64,000 nucleotides of DNA, taken from the NCBI GenBank assembly GCA_965276765.1, contig OZ255627.1:3906001-3970000 (forward strand), given 5' to 3'. Positions 39,843 to 48,470 of the stretch are shown here, in pieces. The DNA comes from G965276765 sp965276765 (lineage in GTDB: Bacteria; Actinomycetota; Acidimicrobiia; Acidimicrobiales; Palsa-688). The translations under genes and the position numbers were made by a program. The notes beneath the pieces were generated by a model. The model was given only the letters and a program-made list of their open reading frames with translations, was not told the DNA's origin and searched no databases. Within the stretch, counting starts at the first letter, position 1. Each line of letters begins with the position of its first letter.

Positions 39843-41345
39843 GTGGCCATAGTAAAAGTTCTCGGCATCGAAACCGAGTACGGGATCATCATCAGGGGGG
39901 CGGCCGACCCCAACCCCATCGCGGCATCGTCCACGCTGATCAACGCCTACGTGGCCGAGCTGTCGCGTCGGGTCGAGTGGGACTTCGAGGACGAGTCGCC
40001 AGGAAACGACGCCCGGGGCTTCGCACGCGAGTCGTCGTCGCCTCCCGAGATCGAGACGCACCTGGTCAACGCCGTCTTGACCAACGGGGCGAGGTACTAC
40101 GTCGACCACGCCCACCCCGAGTACTCGAGCCCCGAGTGCTCCGATGCCCGCCAGGCGCTCGTTTACGACAAGGCGGGGGAGCTGATCCTGGCCCGCTCGG
40201 TTGCGGCCGCCGGCCGGTTGCTGCCACCGGGTCAGAGCGTCGTGGTCCTGAAGAACAACTCCGACGGCAAGGGCAACTCGTACGGGACCCACGAGAACTA
40301 TCTCATGGACCGATCCCTGCCCTTCGCCAGCATCGTCGGTCACGTCATGCCCCATTTCGTGTCCAGGCAGATCTTCACGGGCGCCGGCAAGGTCGGTTCC
40401 GAGGCCCTGAGCACCCAGGGCGTGGACGTTGGCTTCCAGCTGACCCAGCGGGCCGACTTCTTCGAGGAGGAGGTCGGGCTCGAGACGACGCTCAAGCGGC
40501 CGATCGTCAACACGCGAGACGAGCCGCACTGCAACGCTCAGAAGTACCGCCGGCTGCACGTGATCGTCGGCGACGCCAACCTCTCCGAGGTCGCCACCTT
40601 CCTGAAGCTCGGGACGACCGCGCTCGTGCTCTCGATGATCGAGGACGACTGGTTCTCGCGTGCCGGTGACCGGGACCTGACCCTGCAGTCGCCGGTGCAT
40701 GCCATGCGGGCCGTCTCCTACGACCTCGGCCTTGACCGACCCGTCGAGCTAGCCGACGGCCGGTCGATGACCGCCCTCGAGCTGCAATGGGAGCATCTCG
40801 ACCTGGCCCGCAAGTACGCCGAGGACTGCGGTCTTGAGTCCGTCGGCGGCGCCGACGTCGGCGAGGACATCCTCCGGCGCTGGGAACAGGTCCTTACCGG
40901 TCTCGAGGCCGACCCGATGAGCGTGGCCGGCCAGCTCGACTGGGTGGCCAAGTACCGCATGGTCGACGGGTACCGCAAGCGTCACGATCTCGAATGGAGC
41001 GATCCCAAGCTGGCGGCGATGGACTTGCAGTATCACGATGTCCGGCCCGAACGCTCGTTGTACGCCAGGGCGGGGATGGAGCGCCTGCTCGACCCGGCCG
41101 AGGTGGAGCGGGCCGTTACCGAGCCACCGGAGACGACGAGGGCCTACTTCAGAGGCCGCTGCCTCCAACGGTGGGGGTCGTCCATCGCCGCCGCCAACTG
41201 GGACTCCCTCGTGTTCGATCTCGGTACCGACCCGCTCAGGCGGGTACCGATGATGGAGCCGCTCAGAGGAACCAAGGCCCACGTCGACGAACTGCTCAAT
41301 AGCGTCAGCAGCCCGGCCGAGCTGCTCGAACGTCTGGGCACCTGA
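39843..41345 (+). CDS. dop: Dop, deamidase/depupylase of Pup
   Basis: A 500-residue carboxylate-amine-ligase-fold enzyme. It deamidates Pup-Gln and cleaves Pup from substrates. The metal and catalytic region has Glu10 and Glu12 (GIETEYG) and the catalytic Asp88 in YYVDHAHPEY. Between them, about residues 42-72, is the insertion (Dop loop: FEDESPGNDARGF) that separates Dop from PafA. Because Pup here already ends in Glu, only the depupylase activity should be needed. GTG 39843 is set by the -10 box 6 bases upstream. Confidence 0.96.
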   Translation: MAIVKVLGIETEYGIIIRGAADPNPIAASSTLINAYVAELSRRVEWDFEDESPGNDARGFARESSSPPEIETHLVNAVLTNGARYYVDHAHPEYSSPECSDARQALVYDKAGELILARSVAAAGRLLPPGQSVVVLKNNSDGKGNSYGTHENYLMDRSLPFASIVGHVMPHFVSRQIFTGAGKVGSEALSTQGVDVGFQLTQRADFFEEEVGLETTLKRPIVNTRDEPHCNAQKYRRLHVIVGDANLSEVATFLKLGTTALVLSMIEDDWFSRAGDRDLTLQSPVHAMRAVSYDLGLDRPVELADGRSMTALELQWEHLDLARKYAEDCGLESVGGADVGEDILRRWEQVLTGLEADPMSVAGQLDWVAKYRMVDGYRKRHDLEWSDPKLAAMDLQYHDVRPERSLYARAGMERLLDPAEVERAVTEPPETTRAYFRGRCLQRWGSSIAAANWDSLVFDLGTDPLRRVPMMEPLRGTKAHVDELLNSVSSPAELLERLGT

Positions 41346-41357
41346 GGAGAGATTGCC

Positions 41358-41552
41358 ATGGCAGAGAGAGAACAGATAAAGAAGCAGTCCCCCCCGAGGA
41401 CCGAAGAGAGCGTCGAGGAGGTCCCCGCCGGCAACAAGAAGGGCGAGGAGCTCAAGGCGGAGCTCGACGATCTCCTGGACGAGATCGACGAGGTCCTCGA
41501 GGAGAACGCCGAGGAGTTCGTTCGCAGCTACATCCAGAAGGGCGGTGAATGA
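41358..41552 (+). CDS. pup: Prokaryotic ubiquitin-like protein Pup, Glu-ending
   Basis: A 64-residue Pup. The middle (KAELDDLLDEIDEVLEENAE) is the helix that binds the ARC coiled coil, and the end is SYIQKGGE. The last residue is Glu, so it can be ligated by PafA without prior deamidation, unlike mycobacterial Pup (GGQ). A GAGGAGAGA site precedes the ATG. It overlaps the prcB start by 8 bases. Confidence 0.97.
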   Translation: MAEREQIKKQSPPRTEESVEEVPAGNKKGEELKAELDDLLDEIDEVLEENAEEFVRSYIQKGGE

Positions 41553-42381
41553 CCGGGGTGGGGTGCGGCCGGTCGTGACCCTTCCCACCTTCGATGCCCA
41601 CGACGACCCGGGGCCAAGCTTCACGACCGTGCTCCGACGGGTCGGCCTGGATCCGTTTGCGCCGGTCGCCGACGCCACCAACGCCGCGCCGTTCGAGATC
41701 CGTCACGGCACGACCATCGTCGCCCTCCGCTACGACGGAGGCGTCGTGATGGCCGGCGACCGGCGAGCCACGGCGGGGTCGTCGATTGCCCATCGGTCCA
41801 TGGAGAAGGTCCATCCCGCCGACCGTCACAGCGGGGTGGCGATTGCGGGCTCGGCCGGCCCCGCCCTCGAGATGGTCAAGCTGTTTCAGTTGCAGCTCGA
41901 GCACTACGAAAAGGTCGAGGGTCGTCCCCTCAGCCTCGAAGGTAAGGCCAATCAGCTCTCCCAGATGGTCCGCCAGCACCTGTCGATGGCCATGCAGGGC
42001 TTCGTCGTCGTCCCCCTCTTCGCCGGCTTCGATCTCGGCCGCGGGGCCGGGCGCATCTACACCTACGATCCGACCGGCGGCCGCTACGAGGAAGCCGACT
42101 ATCACGCCGACGGCTCGGGTGGTCGCGACGCCCGCACGACCGTCAAGCTGGGATGGCGGGCGGACCTCGATCGCTCCGCTGCGGTGGAGCTGGCCGTCAG
42201 CGCCCTGTGGCAGGCGGCCGACGAGGACTCGGCCACCGGCGGTCCCGACGTGGTCCGGGGCATCTATCCGACGGTGGCGACGATCACCGCCGACGGCTAC
42301 GAGGTCGTGGACGACCAGGATGTGGCCGACCGCTTCGCCGCCGTCGTCTCCGGCCTCGCCAGCGGGGGGACCCTCCGATGA
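41545..42381 (+). CDS. prcB: Proteasome subunit beta
   Basis: A 278-residue beta subunit with a 55-residue propeptide. The processing site is RHG/TTIVAL, giving Thr56 as the catalytic N-terminal threonine. Following blocks are VVMAGDRRATAG and IAGSAGPALEMVK. GTG 41545 overlaps pup by 8 bases. The stop overlaps the prcA ATG (ATGA), so alpha and beta are made in balance. Confidence 0.97.
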   Translation: MNDRGGVRPVVTLPTFDAHDDPGPSFTTVLRRVGLDPFAPVADATNAAPFEIRHGTTIVALRYDGGVVMAGDRRATAGSSIAHRSMEKVHPADRHSGVAIAGSAGPALEMVKLFQLQLEHYEKVEGRPLSLEGKANQLSQMVRQHLSMAMQGFVVVPLFAGFDLGRGAGRIYTYDPTGGRYEEADYHADGSGGRDARTTVKLGWRADLDRSAAVELAVSALWQAADEDSATGGPDVVRGIYPTVATITADGYEVVDDQDVADRFAAVVSGLASGGTLR

Positions 42382-43139
42382 GCATGCCGTTTTACGTCGC
42401 GCCCGAGCAGTTCATGAAGGACAAGGCCGACTTCGCCCGCAAGAACGTGGGCAGGGGTCGGCCGCTCGTCGCCGTGGTGTACGCCGACGGTGTCTTGATC
42501 TGCGCCGAGAACCCGTCCCGTTCGCTCAACAAGGTGAGCGAGATCTACGACCGGATCGCCTTCGCCGGCGTGGGCCGCTACAACGAGTTCGACCAGCTCC
42601 GCCGCTCCGGGGTCCAGCACGCCGACATCAAGGGCTATCAGTACTCCCGGGAGGACGTGGACGCCAGGTCCCTCGCCAACCTGTACGCCCAGTACATGGG
42701 CAACGTCTTCACCCATGAGATGAAACCCCTCGAGGTCGAGATCCTCGTCGCCGAGGTCGGCACCACGACCGGAGCCGACCAGCTGTTTCACATCCTCTAT
42801 GACGGCTTCGTCGTCGACGAGGGCAGCATGACGGTGCTCGGCGGGGAAGCCGACGCCATCACCGCCCGGCTGAACGAGGTCTTCGATGCCGCCTGGGACC
42901 TTCCGACGGCGCTGCGGGCCGCCATCACCGCCCTGGCCGGTCCCGAACGAACCCTCGCGGCCGACGACATCGAGGTTGCCGTGCTGGCCCGTTCCGGGGC
43001 CCGCAGAGCCTTCCGGCGGGTCGAGGGCGACGAGCTGACCGGGATCCTGGGCCCAGCCGAGGTGACCGCAGCTTCGGGTGATGCGGAGAAGAAGCCGAAG
43101 GTGAAGGAGACAGGTCCACCCGACCGCGAGGCGGACTGA
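42378..43139 (+). CDS. prcA: Proteasome subunit alpha
   Basis: A 253-residue alpha subunit of the 20S core that forms the outer gated rings. It starts MSMPFYVAPEQFMKDKADFA and shows RPLVAVVYADGVLICAENPS, YDRIAFAGVGRYNEFDQLR and LYDGFVVDEG. The last 30 residues are a Lys/Glu/Pro-rich flexible tail. No propeptide Thr, as expected. Confidence 0.97.
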   Translation: MSMPFYVAPEQFMKDKADFARKNVGRGRPLVAVVYADGVLICAENPSRSLNKVSEIYDRIAFAGVGRYNEFDQLRRSGVQHADIKGYQYSREDVDARSLANLYAQYMGNVFTHEMKPLEVEILVAEVGTTTGADQLFHILYDGFVVDEGSMTVLGGEADAITARLNEVFDAAWDLPTALRAAITALAGPERTLAADDIEVAVLARSGARRAFRRVEGDELTGILGPAEVTAASGDAEKKPKVKETGPPDREAD

Positions 43140-43180
43140 CCAAGCTGACCCTGGCGGACCTCTATGCCCGCATCCCTGAG

Positions 43181-43648
43181 GTGCGCTGCAAGGGGCTCTG
43201 CGTCGACTCCTGTGGCCCGATCGCCATGTCCAATGAAGAGGACGCCCGGCTGCAGGAGCGCGGCGTCACCGTTCCATCGATGGTCGACACGGTGGCCGCC
43301 GTCCAGCGGGGCGAGGAGTATTCCTGTCCCGCCCTCAGGGCCGGTCGCTGCAGTGTGTACGCCGACCGGCCGACGATCTGTCGCCTGTGGGGCGCGACGA
43401 CATCGATGCCGTGCCCGCACGGCTGCACGCCCCCCAACGCCCTGAGCCGGCAGGAGAGCCACGAGCTCCTGACCCTCGCCGGGCAGGCCGGGGGCGGGAT
43501 GGCGCCCCGATTCTTCGCCTCGCAGTCGCCGGTCTCGCCCGCCGGCGCCGGCGCCGGGGCCGAGCTCGCCGCCGGGGGCGACCTGGCTGCAAGCGGACGG
43601 CGCCGGCCTTCTCGGCTCCGACGGGCCCTGGGCCGACGGCGCGACTGA
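43181..43648 (+). CDS. YkgJ-type cysteine cluster protein in the proteasome locus
   Basis: 155 residues from the only canonical start, GTG 43181. Cysteines: RCKGLCVDSCGP, YSCPALRAGRCSVYADRP, TICRLWG and PCPHGC, the spacing of the YkgJ/Fe-S or zinc-binding family. Then comes a Gly/Ala/Arg tail. The open frame reaches back to a stop at 43079, and the stretch MTKLTLADLYARIPE just upstream looks coding and would start from a CTG at 43136, overlapping the prcA stop as CTGA. So the true start may be a rare CTG. It lies directly after prcA, in the same operon. Confidence 0.75.
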   Translation: MRCKGLCVDSCGPIAMSNEEDARLQERGVTVPSMVDTVAAVQRGEEYSCPALRAGRCSVYADRPTICRLWGATTSMPCPHGCTPPNALSRQESHELLTLAGQAGGGMAPRFFASQSPVSPAGAGAGAELAAGGDLAASGRRRPSRLRRALGRRRD

Positions 43649-43709
43649 GCGGCGCCTGCAGCGATCTTTTATGGCGACGTTGACGGTGGATTCCGACGTC
43701 AACATCCCC

Positions 43710-43740
43710 AAAAAAACAGAGGCCCGTCCCGGTTCAGGGA
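43710..43740 (-). terminator. Possible terminator of the DUF2007 gene
   Basis: On the minus strand TCCC/GGGA (43727-43730 and 43737-43740, 6-base loop over the stop codon) is followed after 10 bases by seven T residues (43710-43716). The stem is short, so the T run is the main evidence. Confidence 0.3.
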
Positions 43741-44102
43741 ATGATGCGGGAGGAGAATGCGGCGACGAGGACGAGCAGGAGACCGAGGGCGGCGAGGAGC
43801 CGCCGAACGCCCCAGGTGCCGATCATGAAGCTCGAGGGTGCCGCCGGCTCGTCGTCGGCCGGGTCGGAAGCGAAGGCCGCTTCGACCTCGTCGGCGAGCA
43901 GCAGGCGCCCGGCGTCGTCGGCGTCGTCCTCGCCCACCCAGATCGACACCTCGCCAAAGGGGTAGGGGCCACCCACGTTGCCGCGCAGCTGGGTGACTAT
44001 GCCGTCGGCACCGAGGCGGGCCGCGATGACCCGGGCGTGAAACGCAGTTGGCACCGTCCGGACGTGAACCATGCGCATCGGCGTCATCGGCTGCCCGGAC
44101 AT
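43734..44102 (-). CDS. DUF2007-like protein with C-terminal membrane helix
   Basis: About 122 residues. The first part (MVHVRTVPTAFHARVIAARL, then YPFGEVSIWVGEDDADDAGR) matches the DUF2007 group, short alpha-beta domains thought to act in signalling. The end is a single hydrophobic helix (LLAALGLLLVLVAAFSS). ATG 44102 (MSGQPM) is the likely start; later in-frame ATGs are possible. Divergent from pafA, with 94 bases between starts; the only minus-strand gene between prcA and pafA. Confidence 0.7.
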   Translation of the reverse strand: MSGQPMTPMRMVHVRTVPTAFHARVIAARLGADGIVTQLRGNVGGPYPFGEVSIWVGEDDADDAGRLLLADEVEAAFASDPADDEPAAPSSFMIGTWGVRRLLAALGLLLVLVAAFSSRIIP

Positions 44103-44196
44103 TACCCATGCACGGTAGCGTGCCCGGAGGTTCGGGGTTTTCCCTTCCCGACGACGCCGGTCCCACCTCACGAATAACGGAGCACCAGCCGACCAC

Positions 44197-45555
44197 ATGG
44201 AACGTCGCATCTTCGGGCTCGAGAACGAATACGGCGTCACCTGCACCCTTCGGGGCCAGCGTCGCCTCAGCCCCGACGAGGTGGCGCGGTACCTGTTCCG
44301 GCGGGTGGTGAGCTGGGGGCGGTCGTCGAACGTGTTCCTCGAGAACGGCGCCCGTCTGTACCTCGACGTGGGGAGCCATCCGGAGTACGCCACGCCCGAG
44401 TGCGACACCATCTCCGACCTGGTGATCCACGACAAGGCGGGCGAGCGGATCCTCGAGCACCTGGTCGTCTCGGCCGAGGCCCGGCTGCGCGAGGAGGGCA
44501 TCAGGGGCGTCATCTTCCTGTTCAAGAACAACACCGACTCGGCAGGGAACTCCTACGGGTGTCACGAGAACTACCTGACCAGCCGGCGCGACGACTTCGC
44601 CCACTACGCCGAGGTGCTGATCCCGTTCCTCGTGTCACGCCAGATCTATGCCGGCGCCGGCAAGGTGCTGCAGACGGCCCGCGGCGCCATGTACTGCATC
44701 AGCCAGCGAGCCGAGCACATCTGGGAGGGGGTGTCGTCGGCGACGACCCGCAGCCGGCCGATCATCAACACCCGCGATGAGCCGCACGCCGACGCCGAGC
44801 GGTTCCGGCGTCTGCACGTGATCGTCGGCGACTCCAACATGAGCGAGTACACGACGTTCCTCAAGGTGGGTACCACGAGCATCCTGCTGCGCATGCTCGA
44901 GGATCCCTCGGTGGTCCTGCGGGACATGACGCTCGAGAACCCGATCAGGGCCATCAGGGAGATCAGCCACGACACGACGTGTCGGCGCCGGGTGCGGCTC
45001 GCCAACGGGCGGGAGGCGAGCGCCCTCGACATCCAGACCGAGTACTTCAACCGAGCCAAGCGCTACCAGGAGACCAAGGGCCTCTCTCCTCTCGAGGATC
45101 GAGCTCTCGACATGTGGGAGCACTGCCTCGAGGGCCTCGAGCGCGACCCGTGGTCGTTGGACCGGGAGTGCGACTGGGTCATCAAGCATCGGCTGATCGA
45201 GCGCTACCGCGAGCGCGAGGGCGTGGCCCTCACCCACCCCAAGGTCGCCCTGCTCGACCTGCAGTACCACGACGTGAGCACCGAGCGCGGCCTGTTCTAC
45301 CGGATGCAGAAACGGGGCATGGTGGAGCGGACCTGCACCGACGCCGAGATCGAACGAGCCGTCGACGAGCCCCCGCAGACGACACGGGCCCGCCTCCGCG
45401 GCGAGTTCATCCGTCAGGCCAAGCTGCGGCGAAGGGACTTCACCGTGGACTGGGTTCACCTCAAGCTCAACGACCAGGCCCAGCGCACCGTGCTCTGCAA
45501 GGACCCGTTCAAGTTCCGCGACGAGCGGGTCGAAAAGCTCATCGCCTCCCTGTAG
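44197..45555 (+). CDS. pafA: Pup--protein ligase PafA
   Basis: A 452-residue ligase that uses ATP to join the C-terminal Glu of Pup to substrate lysines. The catalytic segment has Glu9 and Glu11 (GLENEYG) and Asp57 in LYLDVGSHPEY. The Dop loop is absent, confirming the assignment. Further family blocks: FLFKNNTDSAGNSYG, INTRDEPHADAERFRRLHV and a C-terminal VDWVHLKLNDQ. It is 452 residues, as in other species. The next genes, pafB and pafC, lie 144 bases downstream. Confidence 0.97.
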   Translation: MERRIFGLENEYGVTCTLRGQRRLSPDEVARYLFRRVVSWGRSSNVFLENGARLYLDVGSHPEYATPECDTISDLVIHDKAGERILEHLVVSAEARLREEGIRGVIFLFKNNTDSAGNSYGCHENYLTSRRDDFAHYAEVLIPFLVSRQIYAGAGKVLQTARGAMYCISQRAEHIWEGVSSATTRSRPIINTRDEPHADAERFRRLHVIVGDSNMSEYTTFLKVGTTSILLRMLEDPSVVLRDMTLENPIRAIREISHDTTCRRRVRLANGREASALDIQTEYFNRAKRYQETKGLSPLEDRALDMWEHCLEGLERDPWSLDRECDWVIKHRLIERYREREGVALTHPKVALLDLQYHDVSTERGLFYRMQKRGMVERTCTDAEIERAVDEPPQTTRARLRGEFIRQAKLRRRDFTVDWVHLKLNDQAQRTVLCKDPFKFRDERVEKLIASL

Positions 45556-45556
45556 C

Positions 45557-45629
45557 CCGGCCGGCGCCGGCCGGCCGCAAACGGCGTCAGCTTCTCTGCC
45601 CCCTTTGACGGACTGTGAGAGTCCGCAAA
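45557..45629. terminator. GC palindrome plus hairpin between pafA and pafB
   Basis: Immediately after the pafA stop is an 18-base perfect palindrome CCGGCCGGCGCCGGCCGG (45557-45574). Further on, CGGACT/AGTCCG (45609-45614 and 45620-45625, loop GTGAG) is extended by TTTG/CAAA (45604-45607 and 45626-45629). There is no T run. These could end transcription or be the leader of pafB, whose candidate -10 box TAGCCT is at 45685-45690. Confidence 0.4.
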
Positions 45630-45699
45630 AGTGGGCAAAGAAAGGGCTCGATCGTGGCCCCTCGCGCAGCGGCGGGCCGATAGGTAGCCTCGGAACCCC

Positions 45700-46725
45700 G
45701 TGGACCGCCTGGAACGCCTCGTCAACCTGGTCGCCGCCCTCATCGACGCCGAGCGCCCCCTGACCCGTCAGCAGCTTCGGGACCGGGTGGGCGGCTACTC
45801 CGATGACCCGGCCGCTTTCCGTCGCAACTTCGAGCGCGACAAGGACATCCTGCGCCAGATGGGGCTTCCGCTCGTCACGGAGACCCTGGACAGCGACGGG
45901 GGCGACGACCAGGCCGGCTATCGGATCCCCAGGGACCTCTACGAGCTCCCCGACCCCGGCCTGAGCGAGGCCGAGCTGGCCTCGCTGCGCATCGCCGCCG
46001 GCGCCGTGCGTCTCGAGGGGCCGTGGGGGAGTGACGCCACCGTCAGCGCCCTGCGGAAGCTGGCCGCGGCCGGCACCGCTGCCGACGCAGACCCGGCCGG
46101 CGCAGGCCCGGCCGGCGCAAACCCGACGGGCGCAGACCCGGAGGCAGACGGCACAAGGACAGGAACGGGAGAAGGCACGGTCGCCGAGCTGGCGGGGGGG
46201 GACGCCGTGGCCGCCGTCTTCGGCGCCATCGCCGAGCGGCGCCGAATCGAGTTTGCCTACCGGGGAGAGGCCCGGGTGATCGACCCGTGGCACCTGTCCT
46301 ACCGCCGGGGGCAGTGGTACCTGTCGGGGTTCGACCATCGTCGCCAGGAGGAGCGGATGTACCGGATCGACCGGGTCGAAGGACCCGTCGCCGTCGTCGG
46401 CCCGGCGGGCGCCTTCGAGCTCCCCGCCGGCGGGCGGGCCACGGCGACGCCGCCACCGTGGCGTCTCGGCGACCAGCCCGAGGTCGTGGTGCGCGTCCTC
46501 GTCGATGCCGTGCAGGCCCCCTGGGCCGCCGCTTCGGTCGGTGACAGGGCCGTAACCGCCAGGAGAGCCGACGGGTCGATCGAGGTCGAGCTGGCGGTCA
46601 CCAATCGCGACGCCTTGTTCTCGTGGGTGCTCGGGTTCCTCGAGCACGCCGAGATCCTCGCCCCCGCCGACGTGCGTGCCGCGCTGATCGACCGCCTCGC
46701 GCTCCTGAGCGGAGCACCGAGGTGA
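45700..46725 (+). CDS. pafB: WYL-domain transcriptional regulator PafB
   Basis: A 341-residue regulator. An N-terminal helix-turn-helix (residues 1-75, ERLVNLVAALIDAERPLTRQ) is followed by a linker of about 45 residues rich in Ala, Gly, Pro and Asp (120-164), then the WYL domain (FAYRGEARVIDPWHLSYRRG, QWYLSGFDHRR). The C-terminal domain ends with VLGFLEHAEIL. In mycobacteria PafB and PafC form a heterodimer that activates the DNA damage response, separate from Pup. The pafC GTG overlaps the stop. Confidence 0.92.
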   Translation: MDRLERLVNLVAALIDAERPLTRQQLRDRVGGYSDDPAAFRRNFERDKDILRQMGLPLVTETLDSDGGDDQAGYRIPRDLYELPDPGLSEAELASLRIAAGAVRLEGPWGSDATVSALRKLAAAGTAADADPAGAGPAGANPTGADPEADGTRTGTGEGTVAELAGGDAVAAVFGAIAERRRIEFAYRGEARVIDPWHLSYRRGQWYLSGFDHRRQEERMYRIDRVEGPVAVVGPAGAFELPAGGRATATPPPWRLGDQPEVVVRVLVDAVQAPWAAASVGDRAVTARRADGSIEVELAVTNRDALFSWVLGFLEHAEILAPADVRAALIDRLALLSGAPR

Positions 46726-47672
46726 GCAGGGAACCGGCCCAGGATCGCCTCGGGCGCCTCCTTGCCATCGTGCCGTGGGTCGCGGCCCACGACGGCCCCG
46801 AGGTCCGCGACGTCTGCGAGCGCTTCGGTGTCGCCGAGGGGGAGCTGCTCGCCGACCTCGACCTGCTCTTCTTGTGCGGGATCCACCCGTTCACGCCCGA
46901 CACCCTGATCGAGGTCGACGTGTCGGGCGGCAGGGTGTGGATCCGCTTCGCCGACTACTTCCGCCGTCCGCTGCGCCTGACCGCCCCCGAGGGTCTCGCC
47001 CTCGTCAGCGCCGGCACCACCCTGCTCGCCATGCCAGGAGCCGACCCCGAAGGGGCGCTGGCGTCGGCGTTGGCCAAACTGCGGACCATCCTCGGGGTCG
47101 GCAGCGACGACGCCGTCGACGTCGAGCTCGGCGCGGTGGCGCCCGGGGTGCTCGCAACGGTCAGGGCCGCCGTCGCTTCGGGCCACAAGGTGCGGATCGA
47201 CTATTACTCGTTCGGCCGCGACGAGCGGACCACCCGGGTCGTGCAGCCCTGGCGAGCCTTCAACGCCGCCGGCCAGTGGTACCTGAGCGGCTGGTGCGAG
47301 ACGGCGGTCGCGGAGCGGCTCTTTCGGGTGGACCGTATCGTCGAGGCCGAAGCCCTGGACGAGACGTTCCCTGCCCCCGCCCCGGCGGGAAGCTCGACCG
47401 AGCTCTTCCATCCCGCCCCCGACGCTCCCCTTGCCGTCCTCGACCTGGCGGCGCCGGCCCGTTGGATCGCCGAGCAGTACCCCCACGAGGGCGTCGAAAA
47501 GCGGCCCGACGGCAAGCTCAGGGTCAGCCTCAGGGTGGGGGAGCGGGCCTGGCTCGAACGCCTGCTGCTGCGGGCGGGCCCGGCGGGGAGCATGGTCGAG
47601 GGCGATGCGACCGTCGGAGCCGACGCGGCGGCCCGGGTCCTAACCCGGTATCGCCGCCAGCCGGCGGGGTAA
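46722..47672 (+). CDS. pafC: WYL-domain transcriptional regulator PafC
   Basis: A 316-residue partner of PafB, with an N-terminal HTH (RLGRLLAIVPWVAAHDGPEV) and a WYL domain (VRIDYYSFGRDERTTRVVQP, WYLSGWCETAVAERLFRVDR). GTG 46722 overlaps the pafB stop by 4 bases. In known cases the two work as one complex that binds DNA and may sense nucleic acid through the WYL domain. A strong hairpin stands 112 bases downstream. Confidence 0.92.
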   Translation: MSREPAQDRLGRLLAIVPWVAAHDGPEVRDVCERFGVAEGELLADLDLLFLCGIHPFTPDTLIEVDVSGGRVWIRFADYFRRPLRLTAPEGLALVSAGTTLLAMPGADPEGALASALAKLRTILGVGSDDAVDVELGAVAPGVLATVRAAVASGHKVRIDYYSFGRDERTTRVVQPWRAFNAAGQWYLSGWCETAVAERLFRVDRIVEAEALDETFPAPAPAGSSTELFHPAPDAPLAVLDLAAPARWIAEQYPHEGVEKRPDGKLRVSLRVGERAWLERLLLRAGPAGSMVEGDATVGADAAARVLTRYRRQPAG

Positions 47673-47784
47673 CCGCCCTAACCAGCCGGCGGCACCGGCG
47701 GCCGGCGACAAGGGCATCCGCCGGTCTCAGCCGCGACTTGGCACCAGCAGGCGCCGGCCAGCCGCAAGGCGGCGGGGCCGCGAG

Positions 47785-47813
47785 CCCCGGGACCACCCTG
47801 GGCGGTCCCGGGG
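47785..47813. terminator. Strong 10-bp hairpin between pafC and lepB
   Basis: CCCCGGGACC and GGTCCCGGGG form a perfect 10-bp stem with a 9-base loop. It has no T run. It lies 112 bases after pafC and 30 before lepB, so it may end the pafBC transcript or mark the lepB control region. The lepB -10 candidate TAGGGT (47830-47835) follows. Confidence 0.5.
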
Positions 47814-47843
47814 TCGCGCACCCGTTCGGTAGGGTCTCGGCCC

Positions 47844-48449
47844 GTGAGCACAACGACCTCGGCCGGACGAGGTGGCTCCACCACAGGACCGAGGACGCAC
47901 GCCGCCACGAAACCGCGCCGCCGCGGCTTCGTCGAGTGGATCGTCATCCTGGCCCTGGCCCTCCTTGCCGCCTTCTTGATCAGGACCTACCTGATCGAGT
48001 CGTACGTCATCCCGACCCCATCGATGTACCCGACGATCATGGACGGGGACCGGGTGCTCGTGAACAAGCTCAGCTACGACTTCGGCAACAGCCCTCACCT
48101 GGGGGACATCGTCGTCTTCAACAAGCCGCCCGCTGACACCAACGTCGGCACGCCCATCCTGATCAAGCGGGTCATCGGTCTCCCCGGCCAGACGATCCAG
48201 TCGGGACCGCGCGCCGAGATCCTCATCAACGGCAAGGAGATCAACCAGCCGTGGCTCACGGCCGGAGCTCGGGCCTCGCCGGGACCTGCCATCGCCAAGA
48301 TGACCATCCCCAAGGGGGATTACTTCGTCATGGGCGACAACCGGGGCGACTCCGAGGACTCCAGGTACTTCGGGACGATCACCGACCGCTCGATCATCGG
48401 GCGCGCCTTCGTAAGGATCTGGCCGCTCAGCCGGCTCCACTGGTTCTGA
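47844..48449 (+). CDS. lepB: Signal peptidase I
   Basis: A 201-residue type I signal peptidase that cleaves exported preproteins outside the membrane. One N-terminal transmembrane helix (WIVILALALLAAFLIRTYLI) is followed by the catalytic Ser60 in PTPSMYPT and Lys108 in ILIKRVIG. The late box GDNRGDSEDSRYFG is present. Length is short but normal for actinobacteria. GTG 47844 is 8 bases after a TAGGGT box. The cytoplasmic N-terminus is basic and Ser/Thr-rich. Confidence 0.94.
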   Translation: MSTTTSAGRGGSTTGPRTHAATKPRRRGFVEWIVILALALLAAFLIRTYLIESYVIPTPSMYPTIMDGDRVLVNKLSYDFGNSPHLGDIVVFNKPPADTNVGTPILIKRVIGLPGQTIQSGPRAEILINGKEINQPWLTAGARASPGPAIAKMTIPKGDYFVMGDNRGDSEDSRYFGTITDRSIIGRAFVRIWPLSRLHWF

Positions 48450-48470
48450 GCGACCCGGCCACCACGGCGC

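Noticed and set aside
43679..43705. Terminator for the YkgJ-type gene (GTTGACG...CGTCAAC)
   Set aside because: The 7-bp stem is real, but on the plus strand it is followed by A residues, not T; the T run belongs to the minus strand.
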